Source: JAGLOK01 sp963677605 (GTDB lineage: Bacteria > Bacillota > Clostridia > Christensenellales > UMGS416). Taken from it: 64,000 nt of DNA. The notes beneath the pieces were generated by a model, which made no database searches, was not told the DNA's origin, and saw only the letters and a list, made by a program, of their open reading frames with translations. The position numbers were made by a program, and so were the translations under genes. This document shows positions 25,440 to 34,592 of the stretch, piece after piece (position 1 is the first letter of the stretch; each line of letters starts with the position of its first letter). Location of the stretch: contig CAXXDX010000007.1 in the NCBI GenBank assembly GCA_963677605.2, positions 868,001 through 932,000 of the forward strand, given 5' to 3'.

Positions 25440-28400
25440 CTATTGCTTTTTCTCTGTAAAGCTTATAAATACAGGAAGCACTACAAGTGTCAGAAGTGTT
25501 GATATAAGAAGACCGAACATTAGTGCAACCGCCAGTGGTTTAAACAGCTCGCTGTTGCTTACTGCAAGCGGAATTAGTCCTATTACTGTAGTAATCGTTG
25601 AAAGAAGTATCGGACGCAATCTCTTTTGGGAAGCTTTAAGACAGGCTTTTTTAAGCCTTACGCCTTTTTCCTGTTCCTTTTTAATGTAGTCGATAAGAAT
25701 TATTGCGTTGTTAACGACTATGCCTAAAAGGCTTACTATTCCGAGAAGTGCGGTAAATGATATCGGAAGTCCTGTTATCCACAGTCCCGCTATGGAGCCT
25801 ATTGCAGAAAGCGGAATTGTTATAAATATTATAAGCGGTGTTAAAAACGATCTGAACTGAATCATCAAAATCATAAATACAAGCACCAATGCGACAATTC
25901 CGAGTATTCCGATATCTCCGAAATTTTCTTTAATAAGTTCGTCCTCACCGTCATAAATGATTTCCACATCTTCAAGCTCAAGCTCGTCTATATCGTCTTT
26001 TATATTTTCCAAAGTCTCGTTTTTATCATAATCCAAATTATAATCTGCTGTTACAGCAAGGCAATACTCGCCTTCAAACCTTGGGAGAGTGGAAAGAGAG
26101 CTTGATTCTTTAAGATCAATTACTTCCCCGGCCTCAACATATGCGCCGTTTGCTGTCTTAAGCGGTATTGATTCGATGCTGTTTTTTGTGTCATAATCTC
26201 CCGAAACAACGATATCTGAATCATATCCGTTTATGCTGACTGTTGCAGCCGTTCTGCCCATAAGTGCAATGCTTGCCTCGTTTTGAATGTTTGCGGCAAC
26301 AAGCATATTCTGTGCTGCTTTTCTTTCATCTACATTCATTAGATATTCATCAATATATGAAGCATTGCTTTGCGCAACATTGGTTAGGCCCTCGTGTTTG
26401 TTTAATATATCATATATGGTGTTTTCATATCCTTTAAGTTGATCGATATCATCACCGACCAGTCTGATTTTTATGTCTTCGTCCATAGGGAAAGCATACA
26501 TAAGCTCTTTAACTGTTATCTTTGCATCAAGATTCAAATCATCAATTGTTTCCTGAAGATATATTTTCAGCTCTTCGTTTGTGTCATAATCGGAGGCATC
26601 CAAATCAATGCGCATCATTATCTGCCCAACATCAGGCGTTTTTGTATATACATACATTATCTGATTAAATCTTGGAAGCCCGCCCCCGGCTGATGCAGTA
26701 TATTCTTTAATGGATTTTTCTTCAGACAGAATTTCAGAAATCTCATCTATAATTTCTTGAGTTGAATCCGCACTGTCAGATTTATTGTTTTTAATATCGA
26801 TGTAAATTATATCTTTATCTGAAGCCGGAAAGAATATTGTATCAAGATTCATTGCAAGGTAAGCGCTTGCCGCGATCAAAACAATTACACATCCGATAAC
26901 CAATGCTCTGCTTTTAAGGCCTGCTTTAAGGAGACTTTTAAAGAAGTGAGGGCCTTTTTTCTTTTTGATTTTTTCTTTGGGCTTAAAGAATATATAGCCC
27001 ATCACAGGTATAACAAGCATAGCAGTAAGATAAGAGGCAGCAAGTGAGATGGAGACAATCTGCGGCAAGGCTTTTATATAGTCGCCTGCTATAGAATTTA
27101 GGAGCAGGAACGGAAGAAATGCCGCGATTGTTGTGATAGTCGATGTAAGGACTGGAAGCGCCACATTCTTCACACCGCTTACGCAGGCATCGATTTTATC
27201 TTTTCCTTTGTCAAGATAGTTTTGTATTGAGTCGCTTACTACAATAGAGTTATCAACCAACATACCTAGGCTTACTATAAGAGCCGCGATTGAAACCTGA
27301 TGTATCTTAATCCCGATAAGGTACATGACTCCCATTGAGATTAAAACGCTTAATGGAAGGGACACTGAAACTACAACCGCATTTCTTATTCCCATTCCGA
27401 CGAGAACTACGAGTATTACAAGCCCTACTGCAACCAAGAGGTTTTTTACAAAATCGATAAGCGACTTATCTATTTCGTCTGGTTGGGAGACTATAAGCGA
27501 TGTGTCAAGGTCCTGAGGGAGAGAATCTTCAAGATCGTCAAGTTTATCTGTAATTTCATCCTTTAACGGAAGAACATTGATTCCTTCTTCAAAATAGCCT
27601 GCTATGATAATAGCTTCGTTTCCGTTGTGTGTATAATATGTGTTGGATGAGTCCTGTTCATATTCAATATCTGCGACATCTTTAAGATATATTGTGCGTC
27701 CTGTTTCTGGTGAGATGCCTATCATGAGGTTTTTTATATCATCAAGGCTTTCATATCCGCCAGCATAATCAACGGCAAGTGAGTCATCATTTTCTTTAAC
27801 GCTTCCTATAGGAATATCAAGGCTTCCGGCATTGATTAATGATACTATTTCAGAAAAAGACAATCCGGCCTGCTGCATTTTTAAATCATCTGCGGTTACA
27901 GATACTATCATTTCTGAGATGCCTATTATCTCAAAACGCAGGAAACCGTCGATTTCGCTAAGCTCGTCTGTTATAAACTGAGCCTCATCTGCAATTTCGC
28001 TGTTAGTAAGTGTGTCCGATGACAGGCAAAGCATGACACCGGCTGTGTCAGTTATATTTGTGTTGACATCTATAGCGCCGCACTCATCGGGAAGGCTTGC
28101 CTGCAATGTGCGCATGGAATCTTTGACTTCACGGAATGCCTCATCTCTATCTGCTGAAAATTTAAGCTCCAGTATTATAAGGGACAGATTCCCCGAGCTG
28201 TAAGATGTTGTTGAAGAATACCCATCAATTTTCTTGAGCTCTTCTTCAATAGGAAGTGTAACATATTTATCCACATCGTTTTGCGATGCACCCGGATAAA
28301 CCGTTGTTATCATAGCGTATGGTATTGAGAAATCCGGCGATTCCTGCTTTGGATTTTCTATATACCCGAATATTCCTGATGCTATAAGCGCAAAAACAAA

Positions 28401-28451
28401 AAAGAGTGTCAGCTTTCTGTTTTTTATAAGTCCATATAGTAATTTTTTCAT
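25440..28451 (-). CDS. RND-family efflux transporter (AcrB/HAE-type)
   Basis: 1003 aa, full family length. Helix 1 near residues 13-30 is followed by a porter domain (YPGASQNDVDKYVTLPIEEE), then helices 2-6 (VVLVGMGIRNAVVVSVSLPL, LGMLVDNSIVVSD with the helix-4 acidic residue). The second porter half and helices 8-12 follow, including LLGIVVNNAIILIDY and RLRPILLSTITTVIGLIP. It is proton-driven export by family. The gene follows tetR with a 4-nt overlap. No membrane-fusion protein or outer-membrane channel gene is nearby, as expected for a Gram-positive cell, so it probably works alone or with a distant adaptor. Confidence 0.92.
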   Translation of the reverse strand: MKKLLYGLIKNRKLTLFFVFALIASGIFGYIENPKQESPDFSIPYAMITTVYPGASQNDVDKYVTLPIEEELKKIDGYSSTTSYSSGNLSLIILELKFSADRDEAFREVKDSMRTLQASLPDECGAIDVNTNITDTAGVMLCLSSDTLTNSEIADEAQFITDELSEIDGFLRFEIIGISEMIVSVTADDLKMQQAGLSFSEIVSLINAGSLDIPIGSVKENDDSLAVDYAGGYESLDDIKNLMIGISPETGRTIYLKDVADIEYEQDSSNTYYTHNGNEAIIIAGYFEEGINVLPLKDEITDKLDDLEDSLPQDLDTSLIVSQPDEIDKSLIDFVKNLLVAVGLVILVVLVGMGIRNAVVVSVSLPLSVLISMGVMYLIGIKIHQVSIAALIVSLGMLVDNSIVVSDSIQNYLDKGKDKIDACVSGVKNVALPVLTSTITTIAAFLPFLLLNSIAGDYIKALPQIVSISLAASYLTAMLVIPVMGYIFFKPKEKIKKKKGPHFFKSLLKAGLKSRALVIGCVIVLIAASAYLAMNLDTIFFPASDKDIIYIDIKNNKSDSADSTQEIIDEISEILSEEKSIKEYTASAGGGLPRFNQIMYVYTKTPDVGQIMMRIDLDASDYDTNEELKIYLQETIDDLNLDAKITVKELMYAFPMDEDIKIRLVGDDIDQLKGYENTIYDILNKHEGLTNVAQSNASYIDEYLMNVDERKAAQNMLVAANIQNEASIALMGRTAATVSINGYDSDIVVSGDYDTKNSIESIPLKTANGAYVEAGEVIDLKESSSLSTLPRFEGEYCLAVTADYNLDYDKNETLENIKDDIDELELEDVEIIYDGEDELIKENFGDIGILGIVALVLVFMILMIQFRSFLTPLIIFITIPLSAIGSIAGLWITGLPISFTALLGIVSLLGIVVNNAIILIDYIKKEQEKGVRLKKACLKASQKRLRPILLSTITTVIGLIPLAVSNSELFKPLAVALMFGLLISTLLTLVVLPVFISFTEKKQ

Positions 28452-29041
28452 AACGCACCTCGTGAATTCATCATTTTTTCCATAAGTCCTCTTTTCATTG
28501 AAGAGGAGTATTCCTGCAAAACTTTTAGTTTTAGATTTTCATCAATATCATGTGCCAGTATTTCAATTATTCCGCTAACGAATCCGCATGCAAAAGCTTT
28601 GAGAAAAACTTTGGTTTCGCTTGCTGATTTTTTGTTTGTCATAGCAAACCTAAAGCGCTCGACTGCTGCTGCGAAGTTATCAATTATTGTGTTTTTCAGG
28701 TTTTTAAATTTAGTGTTTTCGCTGTTTTCCATAAGCATCATAAATACTTTTTGGTTTGATTTATAAATATCAATAAACTGGGTTATCTTTTCATCCACTC
28801 CGCCCATCGGATTTTTGGGAAGAGTCTGAAACAGCTTGTCAATTTCGTTAAACACAGGCATGGCCAGCGCGTCATACAGCGTTTCTTTGTCCTTAAAGTA
28901 ATTATATATATTGCCTACGGATATGCCTGACGCTGCTGCTATATTTTTCATAGATGTATTTTTATAGCCGTTTGCAACAAAGCTTGACAGCGCATTTTTT
29001 AATATCTCCTGTTTTACTTCTTCTTTCAGTATTTGTGGCAT
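28448..29041 (-). CDS. TetR-family regulator of the RND pump
   Basis: 197 aa from ATG 29041, chosen because GGAG lies 8 nt upstream; an ATG six codons earlier has no such site. The N-terminal TetR HTH (about 12-55) shows FVANGYKNTSMKNIAAASGI and SVGNIYNYFKDKETLYDAL. The remainder is a helical ligand-binding domain. It is the first gene of a two-gene operon with the pump and the likely local repressor. The inducer is unknown. Confidence 0.9.
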   Translation of the reverse strand: MPQILKEEVKQEILKNALSSFVANGYKNTSMKNIAAASGISVGNIYNYFKDKETLYDALAMPVFNEIDKLFQTLPKNPMGGVDEKITQFIDIYKSNQKVFMMLMENSENTKFKNLKNTIIDNFAAAVERFRFAMTNKKSASETKVFLKAFACGFVSGIIEILAHDIDENLKLKVLQEYSSSMKRGLMEKMMNSRGAL

Positions 29042-29186
29042 TAGTGAATCTCCGTTCATTATTCAGTTAAATTATATAGCGGAGGTTTTATTTTGTCAAC
29101 ATCAATTAAACCTGAGAATAAATTTCTGTCTTTTACATAATATGTTTGTATATTATAATAACTGTATTGAAGAAGGGGGACATAAT

Positions 29187-29810
29187 ATGTTGAATCAACC
29201 TGAGATTACAGGACAGGCACTATTAAACTTGAGAAAGCTGAACAATCTTGACTGGAGCCTTGTGGTTTTTCTGGCTTTTGTTTTGTATGTTTATTTTACA
29301 AGCTTAGAGCAGAAAAAGTATAACCAACTGGCAGCAGGCCTTGCGCTTTATGCTGTGCATTGGTTTGTGGAGATTGTAAACGCTCTTATCCAGCACATTT
29401 GGGGACATGCACTTTGGACAGCGAGCGGAGGAACATCTTTTTTGATACTTGTTGGTGTGGGGATAGAGATAAGCTTTATGTTCTCGGTAGCAGGACTTAT
29501 AATGAGCAAGCTTTTGCCGGAAGATAAAAACATGAAAATACTTGGGATTCCGAACAGAATTGTGTTTGCCGTAGTAAATGCTTTCCTTATTGCGCTCATT
29601 GAAGTGCCTCTTGCTGCATCACCCATTTTTCATTGGGTGTATCCGTGGTGGGGAATGCTGACTGTATGGGTTCTAGTGTATATTCCGTTTTTCCTTGCCG
29701 CATTTTTGTGCCACGACGCAAAGCCTAAGACACGCCGGATATTTATCGGAGGATTGTTCGCTCTTAATTTGATTATGATGTGTGTGTTTATACCATTGGG
29801 CTTTATCTGA
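29187..29810 (+). CDS. hypothetical polytopic membrane protein
   Basis: 207 aa from ATG 29187 (AAGGGGGA upstream; the frame extends 15 codons further but without a site). I count six membrane helices with short loops and a His/Trp-rich second loop (WFVEIVNALIQHIWGHALW). No family is recognised. It is divergent from tetR and ends at a shared terminator with the AraC gene, so it is probably monocistronic. Confidence 0.65.
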   Translation: MLNQPEITGQALLNLRKLNNLDWSLVVFLAFVLYVYFTSLEQKKYNQLAAGLALYAVHWFVEIVNALIQHIWGHALWTASGGTSFLILVGVGIEISFMFSVAGLIMSKLLPEDKNMKILGIPNRIVFAVVNAFLIALIEVPLAASPIFHWVYPWWGMLTVWVLVYIPFFLAAFLCHDAKPKTRRIFIGGLFALNLIMMCVFIPLGFI

Positions 29811-29820
29811 TTAAATTTGA

Positions 29821-29845
29821 AAAAGGGCTGATTTTCAGCCCTTTT
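29821..29845. terminator. bidirectional terminator
   Basis: AAAAGGGCTG-ATTTT-CAGCCCTTTT between convergent genes. Confidence 0.85.
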
Positions 29846-29846
29846 G

Positions 29847-30671
29847 TTATGTAGGAATCCGTATTTCTACTTTGCAGTAATCGTTTTTTTCATCCCAGAT
29901 GATGTATCTTTCGATAGTAGGCATTCCGTTCTTTTTATACTTTGAGTTTGGTAAGAACTCATCATTTACTCTGTCCCATGTATGATGCAGTACGTTGTCA
30001 GACAATTTGCCTTCCGCCAGAAAAATCAGCCACTTAAGCTTCGGGTATGTATACTCATCATAATCCAATTTGTCGGGATTGTCCCATTCAACTGCGCACA
30101 TATAGTCGTTGTTGCCTTCTTTGTCAAAACCGAAGCAAAGCCCCAAGGACTCTGTCCTGTCGGATTGATCCATTAGCTTGGTAAAAGAACCGTCGCTTTT
30201 AACTATTGCCCAAGTTCCGCCTCCGTATGGTGTGGTTTTTCTAATGCCTGTAACTTTAAAAGACGGTTTTTCGATTATTTTGTAATCCATTTCCTGTATC
30301 CCCTTTATTTTTACTTCAAACCGGAGACTTGAATAGAATTTTAGGATAATATCAGCCTTTTTTGCTTTGTTGGGATTGACACCGTGGAGTTTTTTGAATG
30401 CCACTCGAAATGAATCAGCGGATTCATATCCATACTTTACCGCAGCATCAAGAACTTTTATATCTGTGTTTTGCAGGTCATATGCAGCAAGTGTCAGTCT
30501 TCTCCTGCGGACATATTCGGACAGAGTAACTCCGCTTATTTGTGAAAATGTCTGCTGGAATGCCGAAAACGTACAGCCCATGATTTTTTCTATCTGTTTG
30601 CTTGATATTTCACCAGCAAGATTACTTTCAATATATTCTATTGCTTTATTTATATTATCTGTCCAATTCAT
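29847..30671 (-). CDS. AraC-type regulator with GyrI-like effector-binding domain
   Basis: 274 aa. The double helix-turn-helix is N-terminal (about 8-105, SSKQIEKIMGCTFSAFQQTF, then KYGYESADSFRVAFKKLHG). A Rob/BmrR-type GyrI-like domain follows (about 120-274, MDYKIIEKPSFKVTGIRK, and a conserved glutamate region near the end). Such proteins sense small, often cationic or hydrophobic molecules and activate efflux or detoxification genes. It lies close to the RND pump, but no shared promoter is seen. Confidence 0.88.
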   Translation of the reverse strand: MNWTDNINKAIEYIESNLAGEISSKQIEKIMGCTFSAFQQTFSQISGVTLSEYVRRRRLTLAAYDLQNTDIKVLDAAVKYGYESADSFRVAFKKLHGVNPNKAKKADIILKFYSSLRFEVKIKGIQEMDYKIIEKPSFKVTGIRKTTPYGGGTWAIVKSDGSFTKLMDQSDRTESLGLCFGFDKEGNNDYMCAVEWDNPDKLDYDEYTYPKLKWLIFLAEGKLSDNVLHHTWDRVNDEFLPNSKYKKNGMPTIERYIIWDEKNDYCKVEIRIPT

Positions 30672-30796
30672 TTAAGACTCCCTGGTTTAATAATAGGCGG
30701 CCATAGGATAGTGTGTCCGATAATTTTTGTGTGGGTTTTAACGGATTTATTATACCACCGTGGGTTAGGTTTATTCAGCTATCCTATAAATATAAC

Positions 30797-30827
30797 AAAA
30801 TCCACGGCGCATATGCCGTGGATTTTT
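30797..30827 (-). terminator. terminator of glyS
   Basis: AAAATCCACGGC-GCATAT-GCCGTGGATTTT, about 50 nt beyond the glyS stop on the minus strand; the T tract on the plus strand could also act. Confidence 0.8.
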
Positions 30828-30876
30828 ATCATATATTTTGATGTTTTTCGCCGAAAGCGAGTGTTAATAAGCGGCT

Positions 30877-32262
30877 TTAATAATCCAGCTTCTCGTTCAG
30901 ATACTCAAGCACCTTGTCAATCGGCACTCTTGTCTGCTCCATAGAGTCGCGGTCACGGATAGTAACTGCGTTATCTTCAAGCGAGTCAAAGTCGAATGTT
31001 ATGCAGTATGGTGTGCCTGCTTCATCCTGACGGCGGTAACGTTTACCGATTGAACCTGTTACATCATAGTCAACCATAAAGTGATGAGCAAGCTTATGAT
31101 ATAACTCCATCGCCGGCTCTGAAAGCTTCTTCTGAAGCGGAAGAACAGCTGCTTTAAATGGTGCCAGAGCTGGATGCAGTTTAAGAACTATTCTCGAATC
31201 GCCGCCTTCAAGCTCTTCTTCCTCATATGCATCGCAGAGGAAAGCGAGAGCTACACGGTCAGCACCGAGTGAAGGTTCTATAACATATGGAATGTACTTC
31301 TCGTTTGTTACAGGATCCATATATTCCATTTTTGCTCCGGAGTGATCTGCATGCTGGCGAAGGTCATAGTCTGTTCTGTCGGCTATTCCCCAAAGTTCGC
31401 CCCATCCGAAGGGGAATTTAAACTCAATGTCTGTAGTTGCATTTGAGTAGTGGGAAAGTTCTTCGGCTGCGTGGTCGCGCATCCTGAGGCTTTCTTCTTT
31501 TATGTTGAGAGTCAAAAGCCAGTTGAAGCAGAATTCTTTCCAGTACGAGAACCACTCAAGATCTGTGCCTGCTTTGCAGAAAAATTCAAGTTCCATCTGC
31601 TCAAACTCGCGTGTGCGGAAAGTGAAGTTTCCGGGAGTTATCTCATTACGGAATGATTTGCCTATCTGAGCCACGCCGAAAGGCACTCTTTTGCGTGTTG
31701 TGCGCTGAACGTTTTTAAAGTTTACGAAGATTCCCTGCGCAGTTTCAGGGCGGAGGAAAATCTCGTTTGCGGTGTCTTCGTTAACGCCTTGGAATGTTTT
31801 AAACATCATGTTGAACTGACGGATGTTTGTGAAATCATGCTCTCCGCACTCGGGGCACGGAATGGCGTTATCTTCGATGAATTTCTCCATCTTCTCGTTG
31901 TCCCAGCCGTCAACTATTTCTTCTTTGCCTTCTTTTGCAAGGTGCTCTTCGATGATATGGTCTGCTCTGAAGCGTGCTTTGCATTTTTTGCAGTCCATCA
32001 AAGGATCGTCAAAGTTGCCCACGTGTCCTGATGCCACCCATGTCTGCGGATTCATCAATATGGCAGAATCAAGACCGACGTTATATTGGCACTCCTGAAC
32101 GAATTTTTTGTGCCATGCTTTTTTCACGTTGTTTTTAAACTCGACGCCGAGAGGGCCATAGTCCCATGTGTTTGCCAGACCGCCGTATATTTCGCTTCCT
32201 GGGAATATATAGCCGCGGTTCTTGCACATTGATACAAGTTTTTCCATGCTGTCAATACTCAT
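30877..32262 (-). CDS. glyS: glycyl-tRNA synthetase, homodimeric class II type
   Basis: 461 aa; AAGGAG precedes the ATG. Class II motifs are visible: RPETAQGIFVNFKNV, motif 2 region GKSFRNEITPGNFTFRTREFEQME, and motif 3 GADRVALAF. Zinc-type cysteines lie in the insertion (CKKCKARF and CPECGEHDF). It charges tRNA-Gly with glycine. It is the single-chain alpha2 enzyme of Firmicutes, not the GlyQ/GlyS pair. Expression is controlled by the upstream glycine T-box. Confidence 0.95.
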   Translation of the reverse strand: MSIDSMEKLVSMCKNRGYIFPGSEIYGGLANTWDYGPLGVEFKNNVKKAWHKKFVQECQYNVGLDSAILMNPQTWVASGHVGNFDDPLMDCKKCKARFRADHIIEEHLAKEGKEEIVDGWDNEKMEKFIEDNAIPCPECGEHDFTNIRQFNMMFKTFQGVNEDTANEIFLRPETAQGIFVNFKNVQRTTRKRVPFGVAQIGKSFRNEITPGNFTFRTREFEQMELEFFCKAGTDLEWFSYWKEFCFNWLLTLNIKEESLRMRDHAAEELSHYSNATTDIEFKFPFGWGELWGIADRTDYDLRQHADHSGAKMEYMDPVTNEKYIPYVIEPSLGADRVALAFLCDAYEEEELEGGDSRIVLKLHPALAPFKAAVLPLQKKLSEPAMELYHKLAHHFMVDYDVTGSIGKRYRRQDEAGTPYCITFDFDSLEDNAVTIRDRDSMEQTRVPIDKVLEYLNEKLDY

Positions 32263-32277
32263 TATTTTCTCCTTAAA

Positions 32278-32490
32278 ATATAAAAATAGCGCTCATTTCA
32301 TCCCAAAGGGACGAAGAAGCACTACTCCGCGGTTCCACCCTTTTTAGTCTGCAATCACAGACTCTCTTTTAAGTAAAAGTACTCCGGAATGCCTTCGGCG
32401 GATTACGGCTGCCGGCTTACACCTTGCCCGGCTCTCTTGAAGCTTTGTGCCGCTTACTACTTTCCTTCACAGTACGCCTATTTTACTTTA
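32278..32490 (-). promoter_or_regulatory. T-box riboswitch, glycine specifier (GGC)
   Basis: On the minus strand GGGTGGAACCGCGG holds the T-box sequence (plus-strand 32327-32340). GGAA/TTCC closes the specifier loop and the codon GGC lies at plus-strand 32391-32393. The terminator stem (AGTGCTTCTTCGTCCC with GGGATGAAATGAGCGCT) sits just before the glyS ribosome site and ends in a T tract. It is a compact leader, as in other glyS T-boxes. Confidence 0.92.
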
Positions 32491-32495
32491 AAATG

Positions 32496-32523
32496 ATTAT
32501 AACTCATGAAATTATGATGTCAA
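32496..32523 (-). promoter_or_regulatory. promoter of glyS
   Basis: On the minus strand TTGACA (32518-32523) and TATAAT (32496-32501), both perfect consensus, with a 16-nt spacer. Confidence 0.85.
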
Positions 32524-32665
32524 GCAAATTAGATGAATTTTTTATTAATTAAGCTCTTTTTTTGCGATTAAAACTCTTCTAAATGTGGTATAATATAGTT
32601 ACAATAAATGTACGGTATGACAGGAGGTAAGTACCGAATAAATATATAGTGAAAGGGGTATGCAT

Positions 32666-33205
32666 ATGCGTACAGTAATCACAGGAAAACATATGGATGT
32701 CTCCCAAGCCTTAAATGACAGGGTAGACAAAAAACTCAAGAAACTCGACAAATATTTTGGAAGCAGCACGGAAGCCCATGTGTTCATGCATGTGGAAAAA
32801 GGACGCCATATTATGGAGACCACAATCGTCTATGACGGTATCACATTCAGGGCGGAAGAGTCCGCCGACAACATGTTTAAAAGCATTGATTCAGTATTGA
32901 AAAAGATAGAAAAACAGATACGCCACCATAGGTCTAAGCTGGAAAAGAGGCTTAAGACTGGAGCGTTTAGCGGGGATTCGCCTAATGAAGCCGAAGATGA
33001 CGGCGTTGATGAAGAATTACCCGTAAGTGAACTCGTAAAAACCAAGAGATTCCCGGTAAAACCTATTGATGTGGAAGAAGCAAAGCTTCAGATGCAGCTG
33101 ATCGGACACAACTTCTATGTGTTTACGAACTCTGACACTGAGCAGGTGAATGTCCTTTATAAAAGAAAGGACGGAAACTTCGGACTCATTGAACCGGAAT
33201 ATTGA
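32666..33205 (+). CDS. hpf: long-form ribosome hibernation promoting factor
   Basis: 179 aa. I prefer ATG 32666 because AAAGGGG lies 8 nt upstream; the ATG at 32660 is too close. The N-terminal HPF/YfiA domain (1-100) shows GKHMDVSQALNDRVDKKLKK and VFMHVEKGRHIMETTI. After an acidic linker, a C-terminal dimerisation domain (about 120-179) contains RFPVKPIDVEEAKLQMQLIG and GLIEPEY. Long HPF pairs 70S ribosomes into 100S dimers in stationary phase. It is monocistronic, with a terminator following. Confidence 0.95.
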   Translation: MRTVITGKHMDVSQALNDRVDKKLKKLDKYFGSSTEAHVFMHVEKGRHIMETTIVYDGITFRAEESADNMFKSIDSVLKKIEKQIRHHRSKLEKRLKTGAFSGDSPNEAEDDGVDEELPVSELVKTKRFPVKPIDVEEAKLQMQLIGHNFYVFTNSDTEQVNVLYKRKDGNFGLIEPEY

Positions 33206-33216
33206 TAACATAAATC

Positions 33217-33248
33217 AAAGGACTGCCACAAAAGAGGCAGTCCTTTTA
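33217..33248 (+). terminator. terminator of hpf
   Basis: AAAGGACTGCC/GGCAGTCCTTT with 8-nt loop and T run; probably also used by the convergent gene. Confidence 0.88.
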
Positions 33249-33254
33249 ATATAA

Positions 33255-33767
33255 TCAGACATTTGCAGAATTCGTTATTTTATCGAGAACTTTCTGCCAA
33301 TCATTATAGTATGCTGGTATTTTTACACTATTTATAAGTTTAGATTTTTCACTGTACTCATTTTCATTAACAAGCGATAGCTCTATTTTCCCGTGCACGA
33401 TTATATATTTATTGTTCACATCAATACTTTCAGGCACGATTTTATACTGCTTATATTCGGGATATTCGTTATACTCGCTCCAGAAGTTTTGCATATTGTT
33501 TATTCTGTATTTTATTTTCCCTTTATGAAGGCTTAAATAACTGTTTTTATAAGTTTTGATTTCAACATGGCGTATGAAAAATAATATGCTAAGGCATATT
33601 ATAGAAATAAGTAATATAAGAATAAGGGGGACGGCAAGTATTGATGAATTGCCCAGAGTATTGTAGAGCCTGTTTACTATGGTGAGTATAATACAAATGG
33701 CGATGTTTAATATTAGATATGGCCTGTATTTTGTTTTGATTATCTTTTTATCAAATAAATATTTCAT
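33255..33767 (-). CDS. hypothetical membrane protein, YcxB-like layout
   Basis: 170 aa. Two membrane helices lie in the first 70 residues (LILNIAICIILTIV and ILAVPLILILLISIICLSIL), followed by a cytoplasmic beta-rich domain of about 95 residues ending in a helix (DWQKVLDKI). The layout resembles YcxB-like and PH-like membrane proteins, but no motif confirms that. It is monocistronic and AT-rich compared with neighbours. Confidence 0.55.
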   Translation of the reverse strand: MKYLFDKKIIKTKYRPYLILNIAICIILTIVNRLYNTLGNSSILAVPLILILLISIICLSILFFIRHVEIKTYKNSYLSLHKGKIKYRINNMQNFWSEYNEYPEYKQYKIVPESIDVNNKYIIVHGKIELSLVNENEYSEKSKLINSVKIPAYYNDWQKVLDKITNSANV

Positions 33768-33955
33768 AAATATTTTGAGAGTTATTCACCCTAGGTTTAA
33801 TCGTTTACTCTTGTTAGTATAAAATGATAGCATTGAATAGATACAGTGTAAAGAAAACAAAGACTTTATGGACAGTCAACTTTTAATAAGACATACTGGT
33901 GGCATATTAAACATGGTATACTTTTAGAAGATAACATCAATAAACGGAGATAATT

Positions 33956-34591
33956 ATGAAATATATCAGTCAAATCGCATATAACATGGGAGAACGCAGT
34001 GAAGTGCCAAACCAGGAGCTTGCGCGAAAGCTTGCTGAAGAAAACAATGAAGAAGGCATAAAAGAGATGGCTTCCTACTTGTATGACAAAAACAAGTCGG
34101 TTGCAAGTGACTGCTTAAAGGTTCTTTATGAGACAGGCTACATTAAGCCGGAGCTTATTGCACCTTATGTGGATGAGTATATAAACTTGCTTACAAGTAA
34201 AAACAACAGAATGGTTTGGGGTGCTATGATAGCACTTGCATGCTGCGCAAATGTTGTGCCGAAGAAAGTGCTTAAGCAAAAGGATTTAGTGTTGGAAAAG
34301 ATTGAGACTGGAACAGTAATAACCAATGTTTGGGGAGTAAAGACTCTTATAAACATAGCGAAGGCTGACGAAGGCGGCTATAAAGAGCTTAAAGACGTTC
34401 TTTTCGAGCTGCAAAAAGCATGCCGCCCTGTGGACTTTGCGAAACGAGCTGAGGACATGATGGACGCCGTACGAAAAGAGGATATCCCTGAGTACATAGA
34501 AATACTGGATCTGGGGAAAATGGATTTATCGGCAGCCGGTGCGAAAAGAACGGACAGGGTGATAAAGAAACTGAATAAGAAAGTGCAATAA
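33956..34591 (+). CDS. HEAT-repeat-like helical protein
   Basis: 211 aa; AACGGAG precedes the ATG. It is entirely helical with repeat-like units (IKEMASYLYDKNKSVASDCL, then MVWGAMIALACCANV, then TNVWGVKTLINIAKAD), consistent with HEAT or armadillo-type repeats of about 35-40 residues. Such proteins are usually binding scaffolds. No signal peptide or membrane helix is seen. The partner is unknown. It is convergent with the methyltransferase gene, 1 nt apart. Confidence 0.65.
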   Translation: MKYISQIAYNMGERSEVPNQELARKLAEENNEEGIKEMASYLYDKNKSVASDCLKVLYETGYIKPELIAPYVDEYINLLTSKNNRMVWGAMIALACCANVVPKKVLKQKDLVLEKIETGTVITNVWGVKTLINIAKADEGGYKELKDVLFELQKACRPVDFAKRAEDMMDAVRKEDIPEYIEILDLGKMDLSAAGAKRTDRVIKKLNKKVQ

Positions 34592-34592
34592 C

